Shown here piece after piece: positions 9,426 to 16,800 of a stretch of DNA of 57,723 nucleotides. Origin of the DNA: Candidatus Gottesmanbacteria bacterium (GTDB lineage: Bacteria > Patescibacteriota > Microgenomatia > UBA10105); the NCBI GenBank assembly GCA_023245415.1, contig JAHFKJ010000007.1, positions 1 through 57,723 on the forward strand. Direction: 5' to 3'. The notes beneath the pieces were generated by a model. The model had not been told where the DNA came from. It worked only from the letters and a program-made list of their open reading frames with translations, and did no database searches. Position numbers and translations under genes: made by a program. How positions within the stretch are numbered: the first letter of the stretch is position 1; the number at the start of each line of letters is the position of its first letter.

Positions 9426-10895
9426 ATGAAGAGACAGTTAATAATAGCTCTTACGGTGGTCGTATTTTCCTATATTTTGATCCGGTCTTTGCATTACAGT
9501 CAATTCGTTTATGCACAATCTTCATCCGTTATCAAACCCACTAAACTCTCCATTATCTACACCTCTCCCCAATCCGAGAATACTGGCGTGGCCCTGACTC
9601 CCGCAGCCGCCGCCCAAAAATTTCAGGTGGCTGTCTGGGCCAGAAACCAGGGTACGGCGAGTCTGCCCGCATATCTAACCGCAGGTTTTACGGGTATAGC
9701 CGTGCAATACTACATTCTCAATGAAGCCCTCTCCGCCCCGCCCACTTTTACCGACGTCGTCCCTACTGCCAGCACGCCTTATTGCACTTCCACCGAAAAA
9801 AATTACCAGGCTTATTCCAGCAATATCGACTCATTCAAAGGCGATTTTTGTCTCATTCATGACAGCATCATCGGCCGGCTACATAACGACGCTGCCAAAA
9901 AATTCGATCACGATCTGGATCCGGCTACTCCCCCCATCTGGGCCGATGAAACATGGTTTGTCCACCGCACCGACACCGGCCGCCGCTATATCAGTACCGG
10001 CCAAATTGGCAAACAATTTTATGCCAACCATAACCATCCCGACTGGCAAGCCTACTTTACTGCCCGCTGTCTGGAACAAATGCATGGCAGTCCCCGCTAT
10101 CCTAGTTTTGGCATGAATGGCATTTATCTGGACAATTTAGATCTCTCCTGGCGCCGCTACACCAATATGGGTTCTACTCCCAAAGAATTTGCCGCTTCTT
10201 CAGATTTCGTCCAGTCGGAAATCAATTTTGTCTCTCATCTCTATTCTGCCCTCCACACCAACGGCAACAATTTTCTCCTGTTTGCCAACCTGACCGAAGG
10301 CTCGGACTCGGGTTCCGATTGGGACCAGTTTACTTCTATTTTAGACGGCGGCCTCCAGGAAGACTTTCTGCTCAATTGGGGCCGCGGCCCGTATTCCTCA
10401 ACTATTGCTCTCAACCAATTCCGCCAGGCAGAAAAATGGATCGGGGCCGGCCGCCATTATATGGCTGTTGCCCCGGGAAACATGTGGTATAGCCGCACCC
10501 GTTTCGACCGCGAAGCTCTATACACTTTGGCCGGCCAGCTGCTTGTTACCGATGGCACCCGCACATCATTTAAATACTACAACGATTATGGCGATCCCGC
10601 CGGCTCCCGCACCCAATACTATGAACAGTTTTACGATTATCCCGAGTATTACTACCAGCTCGGCTTGCCTTTAGGCCCCAGATACCAATATACAACTAAT
10701 CCATTAGTTTACAAACGTGATTTTGCCTGCGGCCAGGTTTCAGTTGACTTTACCGCTATCACCGGTACCATCACCCAATCAACCTGCCAGACTTCTTCTT
10801 TCAAACAAATCATTCTCGACTATCTTAAAAATAGTCCCGCTTCAGATTTAAACCATGATGGTAAAGTAAACATCATTGACGCGTTTTGGCTATAA
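9426..10895 (+). CDS. secreted putative glycoside hydrolase with dockerin-like C-terminal tag
   Basis: 489 aa. A signal peptide or anchor (residues 1-30) precedes a domain resembling the putative TIM-barrel glycosyl hydrolases GHL15: GIYLDNLD has the Asp-rich strand end typical of such barrels, and WGRGPYS and FLLFANLTEGSD follow. The last 30 residues (KQIILDYLKNSPASDLNHDG) hold one dockerin-type calcium loop, DLNHDGKVNIID, and end abruptly in AFWL. The same tag ends the next two proteins. Base composition is visibly more GC-rich than in the neighbours, suggesting acquisition. The substrate is unknown; a role in outside polysaccharide turnover is inferred. Confidence 0.75.
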   Translation: MKRQLIIALTVVVFSYILIRSLHYSQFVYAQSSSVIKPTKLSIIYTSPQSENTGVALTPAAAAQKFQVAVWARNQGTASLPAYLTAGFTGIAVQYYILNEALSAPPTFTDVVPTASTPYCTSTEKNYQAYSSNIDSFKGDFCLIHDSIIGRLHNDAAKKFDHDLDPATPPIWADETWFVHRTDTGRRYISTGQIGKQFYANHNHPDWQAYFTARCLEQMHGSPRYPSFGMNGIYLDNLDLSWRRYTNMGSTPKEFAASSDFVQSEINFVSHLYSALHTNGNNFLLFANLTEGSDSGSDWDQFTSILDGGLQEDFLLNWGRGPYSSTIALNQFRQAEKWIGAGRHYMAVAPGNMWYSRTRFDREALYTLAGQLLVTDGTRTSFKYYNDYGDPAGSRTQYYEQFYDYPEYYYQLGLPLGPRYQYTTNPLVYKRDFACGQVSVDFTAITGTITQSTCQTSSFKQIILDYLKNSPASDLNHDGKVNIIDAFWL

Positions 10896-10904
10896 TTACT
10901 TTAT
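10801..10904 (+). repeat. 104-nt direct repeat, copy 1 (dockerin-like tag plus promoter)
   Basis: Identical to 12026-12129. It codes the C-terminal tag of the upstream gene and contains TATAAT (10891-10896), which overlaps that gene's TAA stop and lies 6 nt before the next ATG (10903). If one nucleotide were added after GACGC, the frame would read on as VLAIITL and end in a TGA overlapping the next ATG. Confidence 0.85.
10891..10896 (+). promoter_or_regulatory. -10 box overlapping a stop codon
   Basis: TATAAT lies over the TAA (10893-10895) of the preceding gene, 6 nt before the ATG at 10903. This spacing matches other leaderless starts in the window. No -35 box. Confidence 0.45.
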
Positions 10905-12120
10905 GAAAAAAATTGCGTTTCTCATCCTCACATTGACTTTGTACTTTCCGGCACACGTCAGCGCCGCAACTAACTACTACGTCTCACCTACCGGTAGTGA
11001 CACCAATGCCGGAACTGCCGCTGCTCCATTTAAAACAATTAGCAAAGGCATGACCGTGGCCCAACCCGGCGACACAGTCTACTTAGGTCCAGGGACTTAT
11101 CCATCTGTGGTAATTTCAAAGTCAGGTACAGCCAGCGCACCCATTACCATTCGTGGGAATCAAGCCATAATTTCCGGCGGAACGGTTGTGCTGAGCGTTA
11201 CCGGTTCCTATTTAATTATTTCTGGCATTGAAGTAACAAATGCTGTCAGCCATGGGCTGCATATTACTGGTAAACATATTACGCTGTCTGATTTTAGCGT
11301 TCATGACAACGTCACCGAAAATAAAAAAACGGATGGCTCTTGCGGCAATATCGTAGGCGGAGGTTGGGGCAGCGGTCTGTCGATCAAATACGGCAGCGAT
11401 GACATCCAAGTTACCAATGGCTTGCTTTATCACAACTGTGGCGAAGGTATGGCCGCGACGCGTGCACTAAATGTGCGTGTGTCCGGCATGACTTCATATG
11501 ATAATTTTTCTGCAAATTTATATATCGATAATTCCATCAATGTAACCTTAAGTGATAGTTTTGCCTATTGCACTCCAAATTCCAATTTTTATCGCGATGG
11601 CCAACTCGGAACGGGTATCTTGATTGGTGAAGAATATTATTCTGGTTGGGGCGCGCAACTAGAAAACATCCAAATTCTCAACAACATCTCTTTTAAATGT
11701 AAAGGGATAAATTTTTATGGCGCAGAGGTATCTCCCGGAGGTTTAGTCGGAGCATTGATTGCCAATAATACTATTTGGGATGTTTATAACGGCGGTAGAG
11801 CTATAAATATTTCGGCTCAACCCAACAATTCCAATATTGTCATCAGAAACAATGTGGCCGCCGGTGCGATTTCGACCGGAACCGGCATCACCGTCTCCAA
11901 TAATCAAACTACTGCCATATTCCAAACCACACCAACGTATAACATCAACTCATTTTGCCTCGCCCCCAATTCACCTGGGTTTGGAGTTAACGGATATCAA
12001 TGCGGTACTACCACCCCTCCTACCATCAAACAAATCATTCTCGACTATCTTAAAAATAGTCCCGCTTCAGATTTAAACCATGATGGTAAAGTAAACATCA
12101 TTGACGCGTTTTGGCTATAA
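10903..12120 (+). CDS. secreted right-handed beta-helix protein with dockerin-like tag
   Basis: 405 aa from the ATG at 10903, chosen because it starts a perfect signal peptide (MKKIAFLILTLTLYFPAHVSA) and follows a -10 box. The mature N-terminus TNYYVSPTGSDTNAGT is the start motif of DUF1565/parallel beta-helix proteins. Turns rich in Asn, Gly, Ile and Val follow (for example VRGTA-free runs such as ISGIEVTNAVSHGLHI, LIANNTIWDVYNGG), typical of pectate-lyase-like solenoids. The C-terminus carries the same 30-residue tag as the preceding gene. Probably a surface polysaccharide-binding or -cleaving protein; no catalytic residues can be assigned. Confidence 0.82.
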   Translation: MKKIAFLILTLTLYFPAHVSAATNYYVSPTGSDTNAGTAAAPFKTISKGMTVAQPGDTVYLGPGTYPSVVISKSGTASAPITIRGNQAIISGGTVVLSVTGSYLIISGIEVTNAVSHGLHITGKHITLSDFSVHDNVTENKKTDGSCGNIVGGGWGSGLSIKYGSDDIQVTNGLLYHNCGEGMAATRALNVRVSGMTSYDNFSANLYIDNSINVTLSDSFAYCTPNSNFYRDGQLGTGILIGEEYYSGWGAQLENIQILNNISFKCKGINFYGAEVSPGGLVGALIANNTIWDVYNGGRAINISAQPNNSNIVIRNNVAAGAISTGTGITVSNNQTTAIFQTTPTYNINSFCLAPNSPGFGVNGYQCGTTTPPTIKQIILDYLKNSPASDLNHDGKVNIIDAFWL

Positions 12121-12129
12121 TTACTTTAT
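12026..12129 (+). repeat. 104-nt direct repeat, copy 2
   Basis: Perfect copy of 10801-10904. It includes the now promoter-orphaned TATAAT (12116-12121), because no gene starts just downstream; the next gene starts at 12220. Confidence 0.85.
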
Positions 12130-12219
12130 AATCATCATACTCGAGTTTGCAACTTGTAACGAGAGTTGATGAGTATATACACATCGATTTTGCGAAGCAA
12201 ATTCAAGTACGATAGGTAT

Positions 12220-13599
12220 ATGAAAAAAATTGCGTTTCTCATCCTCACATTGACTTTGTACTTTCCGGCACATGTCAGCGCCGCAACCAACTATTACGTC
12301 TCACCCAGCGGTAGTGACACTGCCCCTGGAACTGAGGCTCAACCCTGGAAAACCATCCAAAAATGTATTAACACTGTTACCGCGGGCGATACCTGCATCC
12401 TCCGCGGCGGCACTTATCCCGAAACGGTCAATATCTCCAAGAGCGGTACATCTGCAAGTCCCATAACTTTGCGAAGTTACGTTAGCGAAAAACCCATCAT
12501 TGATGGTCAAAACAGCCGGGCCACGTTCACCATGACCAACGCCAGCAATTTTGTCTTCGACGGACTGACATTGGTTAACTCCACTAGTTTTGGCCTCTAT
12601 TCCGTAGGTTCCAGCAATGTGGTCATGAAAAATTGTGAAGTCGGCTATCCTCTGGACGGTGGGTTGGTTTGGCGCAACGCTTCCAATATTTTGGTTGACA
12701 GTTGCAATGTCCACCATACTAATTGGCGCGGCCTCACCGGCGAACATGAAGCAGTGACATTTAACAATATCAATGGCTATGAGATCAAAAACAGTCAGGT
12801 CCATGATGGTAAGGAGGAAGGTATCGACAGCAAATACGGAACACTCAATGGCAAAATCCACCACAACCGCGTCTATGGCAACAATGGTCCCAATATTTAT
12901 ATCGACGCCGCCAGCAATATCGAAGTCTATGCCAATGAAGTCTCCAATACTACCGGCGACAAATCCAATGTCGGCTTGGCAGTCGAAACCAACTCCGGCA
13001 ATTACTCTGTCAGCAACATTTCGATTTATAACAACATCCTTAGAAACGGCAAAGGCGGTGTAGATTTTTGGGTAGAATCAGGGGCAGAAAGTTATGCTTC
13101 CTTTAATTCGATAAAAATTTATAACAATCTTATCTATGCCAATTCCAATAGAGGCGGTATCCGTATCGGTGCGTACGTCAATTACACCTCAAACGTTCAA
13201 ATTATCGATAATATTTTCTGGAAAAATTCGAGTACCGTTGATGTCTTGGGTACAGCCCTGGTCAGCTACAATTTATTTGACACAAGTCCCAAAGGTACCA
13301 ATGCCATCACCACGTCTGATGTCAAATTTATCAATGAAACTGGTTTTGACTTTCATCTTGCCAACACTTCTCCGGCGATTGATGCCGGTACTACTTCCTC
13401 CACCACTGTTGATTTTGATGGTAACCCAAGACCCAACGGCCCAAGTTATGATATCGGACCATATGAATATATTTCCTCAACGATTCCCCCACCCACCGTC
13501 AAACAAATCATTCTCGATTATCTCAAAAATAGTCCCGCTTCAGATCTAAATCACGATACCAAAGTCAATGCTTTCGATTTTGCTATTTCTAGCAAATAA
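12220..13599 (+). CDS. secreted right-handed beta-helix protein with dockerin-like tag (paralogue)
   Basis: 459 aa from the ATG at 12220, chosen because the first 30 codons are almost base-for-base those of the preceding gene (same signal peptide, TNYYVSPSGSDT). The middle is a parallel beta-helix with motifs such as PIIDGQNSRATF, FDGLTLVNST and YEIKNSQVHDGKEEGID. It is followed by a LANTSPAIDAGT...DFDGNPRP closing motif known from choice-of-anchor and pectate-lyase-like proteins. The C-terminus is the shared tag in a diverged form (DLNHDTKVNAFDFAISSK). Identity is therefore high at both ends and low in the middle, as if modules were exchanged or ends homogenised. Confidence 0.85.
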   Translation: MKKIAFLILTLTLYFPAHVSAATNYYVSPSGSDTAPGTEAQPWKTIQKCINTVTAGDTCILRGGTYPETVNISKSGTSASPITLRSYVSEKPIIDGQNSRATFTMTNASNFVFDGLTLVNSTSFGLYSVGSSNVVMKNCEVGYPLDGGLVWRNASNILVDSCNVHHTNWRGLTGEHEAVTFNNINGYEIKNSQVHDGKEEGIDSKYGTLNGKIHHNRVYGNNGPNIYIDAASNIEVYANEVSNTTGDKSNVGLAVETNSGNYSVSNISIYNNILRNGKGGVDFWVESGAESYASFNSIKIYNNLIYANSNRGGIRIGAYVNYTSNVQIIDNIFWKNSSTVDVLGTALVSYNLFDTSPKGTNAITTSDVKFINETGFDFHLANTSPAIDAGTTSSTTVDFDGNPRPNGPSYDIGPYEYISSTIPPPTVKQIILDYLKNSPASDLNHDTKVNAFDFAISSK

Positions 13600-13779
13600 C
13601 AAACTATATTCTGATTCTCTTTAACCAATTTCGCTATAACCATAGTGGACCGGATGAAATAAACAACAAGTAATTAAAGTCAGAAAAAGCGAATAAATTA
13701 CTATTAATAGCTTTTAGAATAAAAAATTGTCACGGAATATATAATTTCACACTTCATAGTCAAAATCTAAATATTTAAT

Positions 13780-14211
13780 CTAAGTTGATTCAAGAGTCAA
13801 TTGGGTAATTAGTAAAGTCACTAACATTTTCTGATTTGGCAACTTGAGTCTTCCTTCAACAAACGAGTCAGATATCACTCTTTTAAATATAATTTTCGCT
13901 AAATCCCAATTCCCAGACTGACCTATTTCGTAACCTTCAAGTAAACCAAAAGTTGCTAGTGCAACATAATTTTCTTGGATATTGAACTCAACACATTTTT
14001 TAATATAATTATCTAAATCATATTGAGTATTTTTAAAAACTTTCAATCGTTGTTCTCGAATCTCGTTAGCTTCATTTCTAAGTTTTTTTACTCCCCAGCT
14101 TTCATTTTCTCGTGTAGGATCCGCTAAATAGGTTCTTATTCTAATTTCTGTATCTATTAACTGTGCCAATGAAAATGAATTAAGCCCATTTCTATTTTCT
14201 ACTACAGTCAT
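13780..14211 (-). CDS. hypothetical alpha-helical protein
   Basis: About 143 aa with no recognisable family. It is predicted mostly helical, has a charged middle (RNEANEIREQRLKVFKN) and no membrane segment. An upstream ATG at 14220 touches the TATAAT box (minus strand, 14226-14221), so it would lie before the transcription start. The ATG at 14211, 9 nt after the box, is therefore preferred. The 180 bp between this gene and the beta-helix cluster is AT-rich and shows nothing. Confidence 0.6.
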   Translation of the reverse strand: MTVVENRNGLNSFSLAQLIDTEIRIRTYLADPTRENESWGVKKLRNEANEIREQRLKVFKNTQYDLDNYIKKCVEFNIQENYVALATFGLLEGYEIGQSGNWDLAKIIFKRVISDSFVEGRLKLPNQKMLVTLLITQLTLEST

Positions 14212-14293
14212 ATAGGGCATATTATAGCCAAAAATCCGAAAGTATGCACGTTGAAGAAATCGAGGTCAGAGTTAAAAGTTTAGTTATAAAAAT

Positions 14294-15277
14294 TTAAGCC
14301 GTCTGTTCTTCCAGCCACTTTTGTGCATCTATAGCCGCCATGCACCCCATGCCGGCTGCAACAACTGCCTGGCGGTAGCGGGGATCGACGCAGTCGCCGG
14401 CTGCAAAAATACCGGGAACTGAAGTCCGGGTTTGCGGTGAGAGCATCTGGTTGATTTTATTTTTATTATCTCTCTGATTTCCCCCATCCCCCTTATCCAA
14501 AACTATATATCCTCTCTTATCGATTTCAATCACACCTTTCAAGAATGCCGTGTTTGGTTGGTGACCGATTGCAAGAAAAAATCCTTGAGTTTGATAAGTT
14601 TCAACCTTGCCGGACTTTGTATCTTTCATGCGAACGCCAGTCACTGCTGCTTCTCCCAAAACCTCTTCAATGATTTTATTCGTGAAAAATGTGATCTTCG
14701 GATTTTTCTTCGTCCGATCCAACATGATCGCCGAGGCCCGAAATTCTTCCCGGCGGTGGATAATAGTCACTTTAGTAGCAAATTTGGTGAGGAAATTAGC
14801 TTCTTCCATAGCCGTATCGCCTCCACCAATAACTACCACTTCTTTGCCTTTGAAAAAGAAACCATCGCAGGTAGCACACGCTGACACGCCTTTGCCCATC
14901 AGCCGCTTTTCAGAAGGCAAATCCAAATACTTTGCTGAAGCTCCCGTTGCCACAATCACCGTTTTTGCCTTAAATTCATTTTTCTCAACAGTTTCAATCA
15001 CAAATCCTTTTTGAAACCCTAAACCCTGAACCCTAGACCCTGATTCCAATTTAATTTCAGTTCCAAACCTTTCCACCTGTTTCTTCATCTCTTCCATAAG
15101 TTGCGGACCCTGAACGCCTGTTGCAAATCCGGGATAATTATCGACTTCAGTGGTGATCGTGAGTTGTCCACCAGACTGAGGACCTGTCAACATGAGCGTC
15201 TTCAAAAACGCCCGCGAAGCATACAAGCCGGCTGTATACCCCGCCGGCCCAGTACCTAATATAACTACATCGTACAT
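14294..15277 (-). CDS. trxB: thioredoxin reductase
   Basis: FAD/NADPH enzyme that reduces thioredoxin in the cytoplasm. FAD-binding GTGPAGYTAGLYASR is at residues 8-22. The redox pair is CATC (C134, C137), the NADPH loop is GGGDTAMEEA, and the C-terminal FAD motif is GIFAAGDC. Length (327 aa) is slightly above the usual 305-320. Two extra low-complexity stretches explain this: about residues 77-91 (CCCTAA-type insert) and about 258-275 (KGDGGNQRDNKNKINQML), which replaces a short loop. Its partner trxA lies 1.3 kb away at 16290. A copy of the structured repeat sits just upstream. Confidence 0.95.
   Translation of the reverse strand: MYDVVILGTGPAGYTAGLYASRAFLKTLMLTGPQSGGQLTITTEVDNYPGFATGVQGPQLMEEMKKQVERFGTEIKLESGSRVQGLGFQKGFVIETVEKNEFKAKTVIVATGASAKYLDLPSEKRLMGKGVSACATCDGFFFKGKEVVVIGGGDTAMEEANFLTKFATKVTIIHRREEFRASAIMLDRTKKNPKITFFTNKIIEEVLGEAAVTGVRMKDTKSGKVETYQTQGFFLAIGHQPNTAFLKGVIEIDKRGYIVLDKGDGGNQRDNKNKINQMLSPQTRTSVPGIFAAGDCVDPRYRQAVVAAGMGCMAAIDAQKWLEEQTA
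15004..15046 (-). repeat. in-frame CCCTAA-like insert in trxB
   Basis: The plus strand reads ACCCTAAACCCTGAACCC and then TAGACCCTGA. It is translated as GSRVQGLGFQK between two conserved blocks of the FAD domain. Same family as the inserts in gdhA and copA. Confidence 0.6.
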
Positions 15278-15320
15278 ATTTTATTTAATCAAAAGATTTC
15301 CTTACCAAACTATCTAATCC

Positions 15321-15478
15321 TTGAAGCGTTTTGCGTAATTTTTCTTACTGAAGTGCAAAAGTGCGGAAACGGCCCCCTGGTCCGAGGCTCCGCCTAATTG
15401 CTCGAAGTTAGAAAAATCGCAAAACCTTCACGGGTTTGCCCTTCTTTGGATACTTTCTTGGGCATACAAGAAAGTATC
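15321..15478. repeat. structured dispersed repeat, copy 2
   Basis: Outer stem TTGAAGCGTTTTGCG...TTTTTCTTACT (from 15321) with AGTTAGAAAAATCGCAAAACCTTCA (to 15430). The inner stem CGGA/TCCG replaces TGGA/TCCA of copy 1, a compensatory change. The AAAGTG and CCTAAT internal loop strands are kept. The trailing hairpin GATACTTTCTTG...CAAGAAAGTATC (15449-15478) is extended symmetrically relative to copy 1. The rest of the 388-bp gap before 15666 is AT-rich and holds the promoter of the next gene. Confidence 0.75.
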
Positions 15479-15607
15479 ACATCCTGCTTGGGACAAGCAA
15501 GATATGAAGAAATAATAGATTTGTATTATAGAATCCACTCAACTTTGTTTGAAGAGTATTAGTTAATTTTAAGTATACGTAATTTATGTTTTTTTTGCAA
15601 AGCAGAA

Positions 15608-15656
15608 AAATAGTCATTTTGTACATATTGACTATTTTGTCTATTTTTGGTATAAT
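15608..15656 (+). promoter_or_regulatory. promoter with inverted-repeat operator of the toxin-antitoxin pair
   Basis: The -35 box TTGACT (15628-15633) and -10 box TATAAT (15651-15656) are spaced 17 nt. The inverted repeat AAATAGTCA (15608-15616) / TGACTATTT (15629-15637) covers the -35 box. This is where a Phd/YefM-type antitoxin would bind to repress its own operon (inference). Confidence 0.65.
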
Positions 15657-15665
15657 CATTTTATT

Positions 15666-15920
15666 ATGGATACATTTAGCGTGAGCATTACAGACCTTAA
15701 ACAGAATACGTCAGAAATCATCAACCGTGTCGTTTTTGAAAAAAAAGAAGCTGTCATTAAACGTCACGGAAAAGTTGTCGTCCACATTGTACGCCCTAAA
15801 ACAACAACGCCTAAAATCGACTTGGCAAAAGCGCTGAAAGAGACGTTTGGGGCTATTCCTGATTTTCCTGATGTAAAAAAATCCCGTTATTTCAGTGGAC
15901 GCCGTTTTAAGGGATTATGA
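15666..15920 (+). CDS. antitoxin, Phd/YefM family
   Basis: 84 aa. The N-terminal DNA-binding fold is typical: SVSITDLKQNTSEIINRV, then EAVIKRHGKVVVHIVRP. The C-terminal tail (about 50-84) would wrap the toxin. Its stop overlaps the ATG of the following PIN-domain gene (ATGA at 15917-15920), the usual arrangement of such pairs. The palindrome over its promoter suggests autoregulation. Confidence 0.85.
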   Translation: MDTFSVSITDLKQNTSEIINRVVFEKKEAVIKRHGKVVVHIVRPKTTTPKIDLAKALKETFGAIPDFPDVKKSRYFSGRRFKGL

Positions 15921-16293
15921 AGTATCTTCTTGATACTGATGTAATTATTCTCATATAAACGGGAAAATTCCGCTTGAATTTGATCATGTTCAAGCTGCAG
16001 GAATAAGCGTAATAACATTAGGTGAAGTTATTTATGGGTTTGAAAAATCAAAAAATATTAAAAAAAGCCAACAATTTAAGGATTTAGTCAGTGAATTAAG
16101 TATTGAAATTTTTTCTTTAACAGAATCAGTTATCCAGACCTTCGTCCAGCTTAAACTATTACTTGAAAAACAAGGCCAAAAGCTTGACGAATTTGATCTT
16201 CTAATTGCGGCAACTGCTCTGGAGCACGATTTAACCCTCATCACAGCCAACAAACGTCATTACTCCCGCATCCCCCATCTCAAACTGGCTTAA
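15917..16293 (+). pseudogene. VapC-type PIN-domain toxin, broken by a 1-nt frameshift
   Basis: The frame starts MKYLLDTDVIILI and stops at a TAA (15956-15958). The sequence continues one frame over as INGKIPLEFDH, then ISVITLGEVIYGFEKSK, FDLLIAATALEHDLTLITANK and ends at 16293. Together these are a full PIN domain with its acidic residues (LLDTD, GEVIYG, DEFDLLIAA, TAN). Adding one T at about 15952 (CTCTATATAAAC) restores DVIILYINGK. The reading length of 377 nt is one short of a multiple of three. Either the toxin is dead and the antitoxin is left alone, or this is an assembly error. It ends convergently with trxA, with a 4-nt overlap. Confidence 0.8.
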
Positions 16294-16610
16294 CTGATTA
16301 ATTTATCAAATTCACTCTTCAGTACTTCTTTACTCTGCACCCCAATCCACTGCTTAATGAGTTGCCCCTTGTGAAAAAGCATCAAGGTAGGAATACTCAT
16401 CACCCCATACCTTCCGGGAATCGTGGGATTTGCGTCAACATCCATCTTTGCTATCACGCCTTTATCATCCAAATCTTTTTCTAATTCTTCAAGAATCGGG
16501 TTTTGCATCTGACAGGGTCCGCACCATTCCGCCCAAAAATCCACCAGAATCGGTTTTGTCGATTTCAATACTTGGTCTTCATAATCAGCATCAGTTACAG
16601 TTATGTGCAT
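16290..16610 (-). CDS. trxA: thioredoxin
   Basis: 106 aa, the normal size for a single-domain thioredoxin. The active site WAEWCGPCQ (C30, C33), the cis-Pro region SIPTLMLFHKG and the buried Asp in ILVDFWA are all present. It reduces disulfides in cytoplasmic proteins and is recharged by the nearby TrxB. No signal peptide. Confidence 0.95.
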   Translation of the reverse strand: MHITVTDADYEDQVLKSTKPILVDFWAEWCGPCQMQNPILEELEKDLDDKGVIAKMDVDANPTIPGRYGVMSIPTLMLFHKGQLIKQWIGVQSKEVLKSEFDKLIS

Positions 16611-16722
16611 ACTAAAATCCTTTCGAGTTTATAATTATTACTTCAACGATCTTTAAGATAACATATCTTTAGCATTGAATAAATACCTGACTTTGAGTAT
16701 ATTCAGACATGCGTAAGAAATT

Positions 16723-16800
16723 ATGGATAAACTTATAATTACCATCACCGGTTTATTTTCAATTGCAGCTATTTACTGGTTTTTCTTTGGCAAAAAATGA
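16723..16800 (+). CDS. 25-aa single-helix membrane peptide upstream of copA
   Basis: The ORF encodes a short peptide: [20 protein letters not shown] then FFGKK. It is one hydrophobic helix with a positive C-terminus. The stop overlaps the copA start as ATGA (16797-16800), so the two would be translationally coupled. Comparable single-helix subunits accompany other P-type ATPases (for example KdpF), so an accessory role for CopA is an inference from position. Confidence 0.6.
   Translation: MDKLIITITGLFSIAAIYWFFFGKK

Noticed and set aside
12301-12864. 187-codon minus-strand frame opposite the beta-helix gene
   Set aside because: Shadow of a GC-rich coding region; no family resemblance and no start signals.
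15917-16293. In-frame TAA in the PIN gene as a recoded stop
   Set aside because: The frame after the stop does not continue the PIN domain; the continuation is one frame over, so a base is missing.
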